DNA from: Gammaproteobacteria bacterium
GTDB lineage: Bacteria > Pseudomonadota > Gammaproteobacteria > HK1
DNA length: 8,611 bases
Assembly: GCA_020444775.1 (NCBI GenBank)
Contig: JAGRHX010000051.1
Span: forward strand, 1-8,611
Direction: 5' to 3'
Of the stretch, positions 6,501 through 8,611 are shown one piece after another. A program made the position numbers and the translations under genes. Position 1 is the stretch's first letter. Every line of letters starts with the position of its first letter. The notes beneath the pieces are model-generated. The model did no database searches. It was not told the origin of the DNA and saw nothing but the letters and a program-made list of their open reading frames with translations.

Positions 6501-7348
6501 AACGTTGCTTCGGCAGCGATCGGGTCCTGGGCACGACCCGCCTCGGGCAGCACGAGGCACAGCGACAGGACACAGAACACGGCCGCGACCCGACCACGCG
6601 GCGCCACCCGAGCTGTGATCAGCAGCACGACGACGATCGCCAGCAACAGCAAGGCGTAACCCGGCAGCGGCACCTGCACGCCGGGCACCGCGAGCGCCGA
6701 CTGCGGTCCGCTGACCCGCCATCGCGGGCCGAGGTCCAGTCCTTGATTGTCGTAGAGGCCATCAACGCCCGGGTTGAAGAAACCCGCGCGTACACCGATT
6801 GCGCCGGGTTCGATGACCTCGAAATCGAGCTCGCCAACCGTCAGTGTCGGCGTGACCATGCCATCGCCCACCGGACCGTCACCGGTGGTGGTGGCCTCGA
6901 AGGTCAGCACCGTGCCGTCCATTGCACCGTTGGCGGCCTGCCAGGCTTCCACCCCGACGCTCTGATTGGACTGGAAACCGGACGGCAACAGCTCCCGCGG
7001 CTCCGCATCCAAGGCAAGCCCGGATTGAAAGCGCAGCGAGACACCGTAGCTGGAAACGCCCTGTGGGCCGGGGATCAGCGTGAGCCGCAGTCGAAGCCGG
7101 TCACCGCCGCGCACATCGAGCGGTGTATCGCTGGCCAGCGCCTGGCCGTTGTGCTCGACCCAGGCGAGCGCCAGCGTCGGTCCAGGGGTCTGCGCCTGCG
7201 TATCGGCCATCGGCAGGACGACGAGGCACAGAACGAGCAGCACCACCGGCCATCGCCGGGTTCGGTCCGGCTCCGGGCGGCGCAGCCACCGCGGCGAGAA
7301 CAGCCCTCCAAGGACTCGACCAGACGCCGCTTCTGTGCGCTGCACCAT
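1..7348 (-). CDS. Giant secreted multidomain protein: S8 serine protease plus EEP-family hydrolase (C-terminus outside window)
   Basis: I read this frame codon by codon from ATG 7348 to base 2: 2449 sense codons, no stop, so the C-terminus lies beyond the window. Order by residue: signal peptide 1-52; cohesin-like beta-sandwich 54-225; VPLPG sorting-like segment 226-253; second signal-like segment 248-273; propeptide-like region 276-489; subtilisin-like domain 490-800; jelly roll 801-907; TSP3 repeats 915-1049; unassigned 1050-1209; TSP3 plus dockerin-like 1219-1309; Cys-rich 1310-1495; CBM9-like ~1500-1710; EEP hydrolase 1714-2229; PPC-like domains 2254 onward. The start is set by AGGAGGG seven bases upstream. 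Export, many cysteines and calcium loops point to an extracellular or surface enzyme. The role is inferred: degradation of protein plus a phosphodiester substrate (nucleic acid or phospholipid). It is not in an obvious operon, being 273 bases from the dehydrogenase. The frame is certain; the biological role is not. Confidence 0.93.
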   Translation of the reverse strand, partial: MVQRTEAASGRVLGGLFSPRWLRRPEPDRTRRWPVVLLVLCLVVLPMADTQAQTPGPTLALAWVEHNGQALASDTPLDVRGGDRLRLRLTLIPGPQGVSSYGVSLRFQSGLALDAEPRELLPSGFQSNQSVGVEAWQAANGAMDGTVLTFEATTTGDGPVGDGMVTPTLTVGELDFEVIEPGAIGVRAGFFNPGVDGLYDNQGLDLGPRWRVSGPQSALAVPGVQVPLPGYALLLLAIVVVLLITARVAPRGRVAAVFCVLSLCLVLPEAGRAQDPIAAEATLRLMQSGVRVERSKRIDAERGVIHSDDQATLADGTQQSLSASELWQMAQGEAELYRLRIGAIGADFHDRLSDLQARDPEAVVPVAVVPRFDPTALPNLRMSEDLQRLSPAQRDRLAQAHRLALQAFIAPLNAELDAMLRERGASQIRHVPDLPLVVTRLPVGEVLALALEADIGFVYDASGAPVDDLNDLVCTVGADVVASRNINAAARELAVIEGGRVDANACIDRTAVYGDGNVGTGNNHATRVAATAGSTLNQLSGVAPGLNILSGDMGGVSSVSEALGEILAWALDNGVDVANMSFSNGNSGAVQASDWAVDFFVRHHRRLVSKSAGNIGNANNPGTCFGNNRVTSPGIGFNGLSVANLADNDATALGAQCSPPALGNDTVNNGSCFVDPTSPNGDREEPDLAAPGTAVTLPTAGCDATNGAANAVVSNGTSFSAPAVAGAVALLQSRLDAVKHWPELARAVLMATAFNDAGAGLGLKERLGAGGIQVEEADTALARGDYRTLLLSAPQLDGNDQYLLGTIEVLPTSTRLKAALAWDSQPGDDDDWQGLMIANDFDLLLVRVSPGQSQVVASASFDNSYELIDVANPLPGTYELRLQHAFGVWSVLDIGSEYVAAAWRVLRDCENDAPDFDGDGICPSVDNCDAVANPDQSDSDGDGFGDACDNCVSVANPDQLDLDNDGQGDVCDKDIDGDGCTNDPPQDQDPFSPLERAGREFSATCPSSKLGDWFLPANGDTDMDGTLDCADTDNDGDNVPDHLDPCPFLANASALSCQKYVDCPLIPVWDVCLFGGCLEFLVKLVELVNPNPVDRLVFDRIEIFDGAIYLGPPPDVGMAGAIQALQGLGAAAGELAAARSLVARSDNPLRLELWRRGADGEAETKIADLAEYRPGSLTIDQSAEQGWLRLLPPDSPQVDVLSMSTVWTAGSAVGTPPPDADGDGVPDFNDNCVALPNREQIDSDGDGIGNRCDPDYNNDGVVGIPDFNRIRSALNVPCADSSFDVDTDANGDCIVGDADLAIYRDYFGQPPGPSGIGCGPDGVPCEQGESPAPSGWCAIDLVPPRLDETGQARLVWSSQGLQTCQLDCGPSDLLVEVPVEGTRKVEIEAGDRCHLRCTGADAQGAVTSCETAALLVTGSCRAPVCGASVVETGPSEFGLRFQSDAAMCNYLCEGLGSGSVPCDQIVSLGATPASCQVWVSNVCPDGVSTSSCTTSSWSATVDVDGSLADWPSGSVFNTDTGQNLLSWDADNLYFAARDPALVGANRDLWLVIYLADGGPGLLTSLTIGSQRSQLPAAMTHAIRYQPLTGTVQRYVATPGGEWAPDVRRITVQASHDRLAGAVELSVPRTLVGGGVQQLALHMNLVDTSPGAERSFGSLPYASHPDGNMGEGSIMAAALEVDLSGYLQPNGSTPVTVTGIGGANFPPLSPDTGNSLRVMTFNIAQLGIPVGEPQLDSYVTEVCNTVATPSGLADLLANLADGDQYAIPPIPPDPITALALCKPIVNKIFDAKNNGFEEQGGGGLSHEERAIELAGRILANNPDVVVINEAFVESSRSWLVNLLKVRYPFIVERLQPPADTNIDDLFEAHYGAYFVQDSGLMLFSRFPFLPLSNPTHLVPDPQVKLRVNGAPALNVIEQAVAFTPYLHDCRKDDCMSGKGVGLVRLEKSSTQRFTVVFTHMQASYGDDDQMGREDAWDKRVKQLQAVRTLIEDSLTAQEQDQEEILVMGDFNIVGRFADGEDLNNANWPDWDPAHEDFTGSDTLNPAENEDWDLGRMEWLHHFCGLRTGNADDPCRNANPQESYLDDPTTPGYFACGDGDIGKCPDSNDRLMLVDAWAYDSSPHDVGRSAGASMLSPSLATCSNQGEQCFDIGLPGCSGDPPIAASRLKSTLCSGERLDYVLHNLPRTGNADPIEDRNSFCAQHLSIAYDISGAGGTQPLSDHLPVQANLNRYWHFCRARDAKPVGKPELGANNTFDYTGEVHFPGSMQWFLITEPGSYSLNVTDSSRYAFKVYADEDLSRPRPSYHELQSEWGTRYELPSPPYYVRVFASSNGGQSQNRSITGNYQLTIHRHDCTSALDACTVMAGGTNTGVWPDEPFTSWPLADPHNGDGSDAQWFIFTSYSDDDGKRPRLSFEYETRCVDNYGFEVVEYCGAGPCPGDVHTVEVGEAA
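662..2209 (-). other. Endonuclease/exonuclease/phosphatase (EEP) domain, residues 1714-2229
   Basis: The superfamily motifs occur in order: LRVMTFNI with N1721; NPDVVVINEA with metal-binding E1828; FTHMQ with H1958; MGDFN with D2008 and N2010; RLDYVLH with D2177; and the C-terminal LSDHLPV with S2219, D2220 and H2221. All expected catalytic and metal ligands are present, so the domain is probably an active Mg2+-dependent phosphodiesterase. The family includes DNase I, AP endonucleases, inositol phosphatases and bacterial sphingomyelinase C. Secretion favours a DNase or sphingomyelinase-like role, which I cannot decide. At about 515 residues it is well above the usual 250-300. The extra length lies between the N and E motifs and between GDFN and RLDY; the latter holds several cysteines. 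Confidence 0.92.
2219..2851 (-). other. CBM9/DOMON-like beta-sandwich, residues ~1500-1710
   Basis: The domain opens with TVDVDGSLADWP (1500-1511). It continues with LLSWDADNLYFAARDP (1525-1540) and DLWLVIYLAD (1547-1556). 'DG.L.DW', then 'W D.D.LY.A..D', then a strand carrying the ligand face is the signature layout of carbohydrate-binding family 9 and related DOMON-like domains found in secreted enzymes. Further strands include RRITVQASHDRLAGAVELSVP (near 1628-1648) and LALHMNLVDTSPG. The likely role is sugar or surface binding that positions the enzyme; the ligand cannot be read from the sequence. Confidence 0.6.
2864..3421 (-). other. Cysteine-rich beta segment, residues 1310-1495
   Basis: This stretch holds many cysteines in short strands, for example GCGPDGVPC near 1316, TCQLDCG near 1383, RCHLRC near 1412, SCRAPVCG near 1440, and SCQVW and NVCPDG further on. 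Spacing and the hydrophobic strands between them suggest two or more disulphide-tied immunoglobulin-like modules on an exported protein. I cannot name a family. Residues 1364-1389 (ARLVWSSQGLQTCQLDCG region) resemble the 'strand-W-Cys' core of Ig-like domains, an impression only. Confidence 0.4.
3422..3694 (-). other. TSP3 unit plus dockerin-like double calcium-loop domain, residues 1219-1309
   Basis: Residues 1219-1254 form one more TSP3 unit (DADGDGVPDFNDNC, then QIDSDGDGIGNRCD). It runs straight into two EF-hand-like loops. The first is DYNNDGVVGIPDFN (1255-1268); the second is DTDANGDCIVGDADL (1286-1300), followed by AIYRDYFGQPPGPSG. Two D.N.DG.V...D loops about 30 residues apart with a hydrophobic helix after each is the dockerin type I pattern. 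The FGQPPGPSG ending matches the dockerin-like tail often seen in gammaproteobacterial secreted proteins. In cellulosomes dockerins bind cohesins; in proteobacteria the partner is mostly unknown. Confidence 0.75.
3722..4201 (-). other. Unassigned spacer domain between two TSP3 blocks, residues 1050-1209
   Basis: I recognise no family here. The first part has four cysteines near 1057-1100 and an amphipathic stretch, CLEFLVKLVELVNP (1098-1111). The middle contains a beta-like RLVFDRIEIFDGAIYLGPPP and an Ala-rich helix (GAIQALQGLGAAAGELAAARSLVARS). The end has beta strands such as LRLELWRRG, GSLTIDQ and GWLRLLPP, finishing in TPPPDADGDG, which begins the next TSP3 unit. The Ala-rich helical part flanked by strands suggests a folded module rather than linker. 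Confidence 0.4.
4202..4606 (-). repeat. Thrombospondin type 3 calcium-binding repeats, residues 915-1049
   Basis: Protein-level tandem repeats rich in Asp, Asn, Gly and Cys. Units include DFDGDGICPSVDNC at 915, NPDQSDSDGDGFGDACDNC at 933, NPDQLDLDNDGQGDVCD at 956, DIDGDGC at 974, and a further set with NGDTDMDGTLDCADTDNDGD and VPDHLDPCP at 1018-1047. The spaced D.D.DG loops each bind calcium in known TSP3 proteins, and the cysteines pair between units. A 30-residue insert (990-1018) interrupts the series. These repeats usually act as calcium-stiffened spacers in secreted proteins. Confidence 0.9.
4628..4948 (-). other. Post-protease jelly-roll domain (KP-43 type), residues 801-907
   Basis: This region directly follows the protease core. 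It contains TRLKAALAWDSQPGD (814-828), then ANDFDLLLVRVSP (838-850), ASFDNSYELIDV (859-870) and NPLPGTYELRLQ (872-883). The series 'hydrophobic strand-AW.D', 'ND.DL', 'N..E.ID' and 'PG.Y.L.V' is typical of the beta-barrel domain that follows the catalytic domain in KP-43-type subtilases, where it supports stability and calcium binding. The assignment is by motif order. Confidence 0.7.
4949..5881 (-). other. Subtilisin-family (peptidase S8) catalytic domain, residues 490-800
   Basis: Endopeptidase domain of MEROPS family S8. The serine motif NGTSFSAPAVAG is at 715-726, with catalytic S718. The oxyanion-hole motif SAGN is at 611-614, with N614. The histidine motif is HATRVAA at 524-530, with H524; the usual form is HGTHVAG. 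Where families normally have VIDTG, this protein has AVIEGG at 494-499, so E497 stands in the Asp position. The APG at 709-712 and the VDVANMSFS strand near 595 also fit the fold. Residues 276-489 upstream look like a propeptide and spacer rich in Ala, Leu and Arg. The fold call is firm. Activity is likely but uncertain because of the Glu substitution and the changed histidine motif. Confidence 0.92.
6530..6607 (-). other. Internal second signal-peptide-like segment with in-frame GTG (residues 248-273)
   Basis: From V248 (codon GTG, 6607-6605) the protein reads as a textbook signal peptide. It has a basic n-region (APRGR), a hydrophobic core at 254-267 (VAAVFCVLSLCLVL), then PEAGRA and a signal-peptidase-like site before QD at 274. 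If translation began at GTG 6607, the product would be a normally built secreted subtilase with propeptide. I see no good Shine-Dalgarno sequence ahead of this GTG, so a separate start is possible but unproven. The alternative is a two-span hairpin within one long protein. Confidence 0.5.
6590..6673 (-). other. Internal VPLPx-type sorting-signal-like segment (residues 226-253)
   Basis: Residues 226-230 read VPLPG. They are followed by the hydrophobic stretch YALLLLAIVVVLLIT (231-245) and a basic tail, ARVAPRGR (246-253). Motif, single membrane span and Arg-rich tail in this order are the hallmark of PEP-CTERM-like C-terminal sorting signals, here closest to the VPLPA-CTERM type. Such signals normally end a protein and are processed by an exosortase/archaeosortase-type transpeptidase. 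Here the frame runs on without a stop. It could be an ordinary membrane anchor instead. Confidence 0.6.
6674..7348 (-). other. Module 1: signal peptide and cohesin-like beta-sandwich (residues 1-225)
   Basis: Residues 30-33 are basic (TRRW) and are followed by a hydrophobic core at 34-48 (PVVLLVLCLVVLPMA). A plausible signal-peptidase site follows A52 (TQA then QT). Residues 54-225 alternate short hydrophobic beta strands. Features include GVSSYGVSLRF near residue 100, a G-D-G-P-V-G turn near 170, and VGELDFEVIEPGAIGV near 190. The strand pattern and the 'L.F...L' and 'L.F.V' signatures resemble cohesin-type domains and similar adhesin sandwiches found in sorting-signal proteins. The family assignment comes from pattern only; another immunoglobulin-like or 'choice-of-anchor' fold is equally possible. 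No catalytic motif is visible. Confidence 0.5.
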
Positions 7349-7355
7349 CGGTCAT

Positions 7356-7362
7356 CCCTCCT
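7356..7362 (-). promoter_or_regulatory. Shine-Dalgarno site of the giant gene
   Basis: The minus strand reads AGGAGGG, then seven bases, then ATG at 7348. This is a near-perfect ribosome binding site at ideal spacing. It decides the start: another ATG at 7355-7353 sits directly against the site with no spacer, and its frame stops at 7101 without resembling any family. The chosen start gives a rather long, Arg-rich n-region of about 34 residues before the hydrophobic core of the signal peptide. Confidence 0.85.
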
Positions 7363-7453
7363 ACGGCGTCGGGCCCGGCATCGCAGAGGAGAGGCCGCGC
7401 CATGCGCCGCTGAGCATTCATGCCACAGACGTGACCGTAGCGCGCGGGGGGCT

Positions 7454-7504
7454 GCCCTGACCAGGACCTGTTCCACATTTGCGAAGCAGATGCCTGTTCA
7501 GGGC
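7454..7504. repeat. Compound inverted repeat in the leader of the giant gene
   Basis: The outer arms GCCCTGACCAGG (7454-7465) and CCTGTTCAGGGC (7493-7504) are complementary at 11 of 12 positions. Inside, CATTTGC (7476-7482) and GCAGATG (7486-7492) pair around a GAA loop with one T-G position. The inner stem abuts the right outer arm, so the two stems could stack, leaving a 10-base bulge (7466-7475). The bulge and the right arm share the direct repeat CCTGTTC. It starts about 105 bases upstream of the ATG, so it may be an RNA leader structure, an operator or a protein-binding site. No T-tract follows on either strand. Confidence 0.55.
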
Positions 7505-7555
7505 AATGACAGGCCGGGGGTTCGCGAGCCTGGCCCCTGGCGACAGTGATTGTCG

Positions 7556-7608
7556 AAAACGGCCTTGCCGGGCCGGCCCGTGCGCGCGGCATTGTCCGCC
7601 CGGGCCGG
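7556..7608 (-). terminator. Possible weak terminator after the acyl-CoA dehydrogenase gene
   Basis: About 15 bases after the dehydrogenase stop, the minus-strand transcript can form an 8-bp GC stem (7601-7608 with 7573-7580, 20-base loop). A small CGGC/GCCG hairpin and TTTT at 7559-7556 follow. The position is right, but the T run is short and the strong stem is not adjacent to it. Rho-dependent ending is equally likely. Confidence 0.25.
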
Positions 7609-7621
7609 TATTCAGGCTCGA

Positions 7622-8611
7622 TCAGGCGGCTGCGGCCTCGGCTCTCGCGAGCTGCTTCAAATACCAGTCGGCATCGCCGAACAGGGTCTCGCACAGGGTC
7701 AGACGCTTGTAGTAGTGACCGATGGCGAGCTCGTCGGTCATACCCATACCGCCATGCAGCTGGATGGCCTGACCGCCGACGAAGCGCGCGGCGCGGGCGC
7801 TCTGCACCTTGGCCCGCCAGATCTTCAACCGCGTGTCCGTGGCTCCCGCATCCATGGCCGCGAGCGCCGCGTGGGTCGCGGCCCGCGCCTCCTCGGCGGC
7901 AATGCTCATCTCCACCAGACGGTGCTGCAGCACCTGGAAGCGGGCCAACGGCTGACCGAACTGCTCGCGGGTCTTGAGATACGCAACGGTCTGCTCGGTG
8001 ACCTCGGCCATCGCCCCGGCCGCCTCGGCGCAGACCGCGATTGCGCCGCGATCGATCAGCGCATCGACCACCTCGCTGGCATCGCTATCGGCGGCGCCGA
8101 GCCTCGCCGAAGCCGGCACCTTCACGTCCGCGAGCGTCACCGCCGCGCCACGTCGACCGTCCAGCGCCGGCGCCGGGCTCAACTCCACACCGTCGGTCTC
8201 ACGCGGGACCAAGAACAAGGCCATTGGTCCCTTGGGCCCTCCGACCCGCGCCGAGACGATCAGATCGTCCGCCGCCTGCGCGTGCAGCGCAAAGCTCTTC
8301 TCACCGCTCAGCACATAGCCGTCGCCCTCGGCGCGGGCGACACAGCTCACATAGCCACGCGCGTAGCCCGCGTCCCGCTCGGCGTGACAAAAGGCCAGGG
8401 TGCGTTGCCCGGCGCCGATCGCGTTCAGCATCTGCTGCTGCTCGGGCGTGCCCAGCGTGCGGATCGCCGCGGCGCCCAGCACCACGGTGCCCAGCAACGG
8501 CTCCAGGGCCAGCGCGCCGCCGGCCGCGGCCATGACGATGGCGAGCTCGGTCATGCCACCGGCCGATCCACCGGCGCTCTCCGGCAGATCCACCGCCAGC
8601 CAGCCGAGCTG
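7622..8611 (-). CDS. Acyl-CoA dehydrogenase family protein, N-terminus outside window
   Basis: FAD-dependent family that introduces a trans-2,3 double bond into acyl-CoA, in the cytoplasm. The frame is open from base 8611 and stops at TGA 7624-7622: 329 residues. GTG at 8593 is not the true start, because the preceding in-frame residues (QLGWLA) belong to the conserved LGWL..LPE..GG motif; roughly 45-75 residues are missing. Numbering from the first visible residue: LAFCHAERDAG near 72-82 and GYVLSGEKSFALH near 98-110 (middle beta domain); VAYLKTREQFGQPLARFQVLQHRLVEM near 209-235 (FAD-binding helices); QLHGGMGMTDE near 284-294. At the MCAD Glu position (usual YEGT) it has LFGD, and the IVD-type position is also not Glu. 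It resembles small or non-catalytic subunits such as PimD-like proteins. The partner would lie upstream, beyond the edge. Confidence 0.93.
   Translation of the reverse strand, partial: QLGWLAVDLPESAGGSAGGMTELAIVMAAAGGALALEPLLGTVVLGAAAIRTLGTPEQQQMLNAIGAGQRTLAFCHAERDAGYARGYVSCVARAEGDGYVLSGEKSFALHAQAADDLIVSARVGGPKGPMALFLVPRETDGVELSPAPALDGRRGAAVTLADVKVPASARLGAADSDASEVVDALIDRGAIAVCAEAAGAMAEVTEQTVAYLKTREQFGQPLARFQVLQHRLVEMSIAAEEARAATHAALAAMDAGATDTRLKIWRAKVQSARAARFVGGQAIQLHGGMGMTDELAIGHYYKRLTLCETLFGDADWYLKQLARAEAAAA

Larger units (their letters stand above)
7349..7621. other. Intergenic region between dehydrogenase and giant gene
   Basis: No gene is supported here. It holds a 12-base perfect palindrome (CGGGCCGGCCCG, 7569-7580) and a related GC-rich arm at 7601-7608 that can pair with 7573-7580. 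A short CGACA/TGTCG inverted pair lies at 7541-7555, the compound inverted repeat at 7454-7504, and the Shine-Dalgarno site at 7356-7362. I see no convincing -35/-10 promoter. On the minus strand a 4-bp hairpin (7560-7570) is followed by TTTT at 7559-7556; that is too weak to call a terminator with confidence. Confidence 0.6.

Noticed and set aside
7101..7355. ATG at 7355 as start of a separate small minus-strand protein
   Set aside because: It touches the Shine-Dalgarno sequence with no spacing, and its frame yields an Ala/Arg-rich product without features. The ATG at 7348 has ideal spacing and opens into a signal peptide.
6431..7549. Plus-strand open frame of 372 codons across the 5' end of the giant gene and its leader
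   Set aside because: The translation is rich in Arg, His and Gln without domain signatures, and it lies opposite a signal peptide and sorting-like segment that make sense on the minus strand.
7541..7555. CGACA/TGTCG inverted pair as an operator
   Set aside because: Five-base arms are expected by chance in GC-rich intergenic DNA, and no second copy or promoter is seen nearby.
8588..8593. GTG at 8593 as the true start of the acyl-CoA dehydrogenase
   Set aside because: The frame continues upstream with residues that belong to a conserved family motif, and a protein starting here would lack its N-terminal helical domain.

Overview
The window is GC-rich, densely coding DNA from a free-living bacterium. 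The domain style suggests a gammaproteobacterium of the Xanthomonadales/Chromatiales kind: thrombospondin-3 repeats running into a dockerin-like domain that ends in a PGPSG-type tail, and a VPLPx membrane tail. This placement is inferred from protein style, not from a marker gene. Both real genes lie on the minus strand, and both run off an edge of the window.

Right side (7622-8611): the C-terminal ~329 residues of an acyl-CoA dehydrogenase-like flavoprotein. The fold motifs are clear, but neither of the two usual positions for the catalytic glutamate appears to hold one. That is the pattern of the non-catalytic partner in heteromeric acyl-CoA dehydrogenases.

Intergenic stretch (7349-7621): about 270 bases holding a GC-rich palindrome just after the dehydrogenase, a compound inverted repeat (7454-7504), and a strong Shine-Dalgarno sequence directly before the next gene.

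Left and centre (1-7348): one uninterrupted minus-strand reading frame of at least 2449 codons. I checked it codon by codon and found no stop before the window edge. It encodes a giant secreted multidomain protein. In order it has: a signal peptide; a cohesin-like beta-sandwich; a VPLPG plus hydrophobic plus basic segment that looks like a C-terminal sorting signal but is internal; a second signal-peptide-like segment in the same frame; an S8 (subtilisin-family) protease with Ser, His and Asn in place but Glu where Asp is expected; a KP-43-type jelly roll; thrombospondin-3 calcium repeats; an unassigned segment; another TSP3 repeat with a dockerin-like pair of calcium loops; a Cys-rich segment; a CBM9/DOMON-like domain; a complete endonuclease/exonuclease/phosphatase (EEP) domain; and PPC-like beta domains continuing past the edge.

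The two genes show no functional link: one is cytoplasmic metabolism, the other an exported hydrolase. The most interesting points are the protease and phosphodiesterase-type enzyme on one polypeptide, and the apparent in-frame join of a sorting-signal protein to a second exported protein. I saw no tRNA, rRNA, CRISPR array, insertion sequence or origin.
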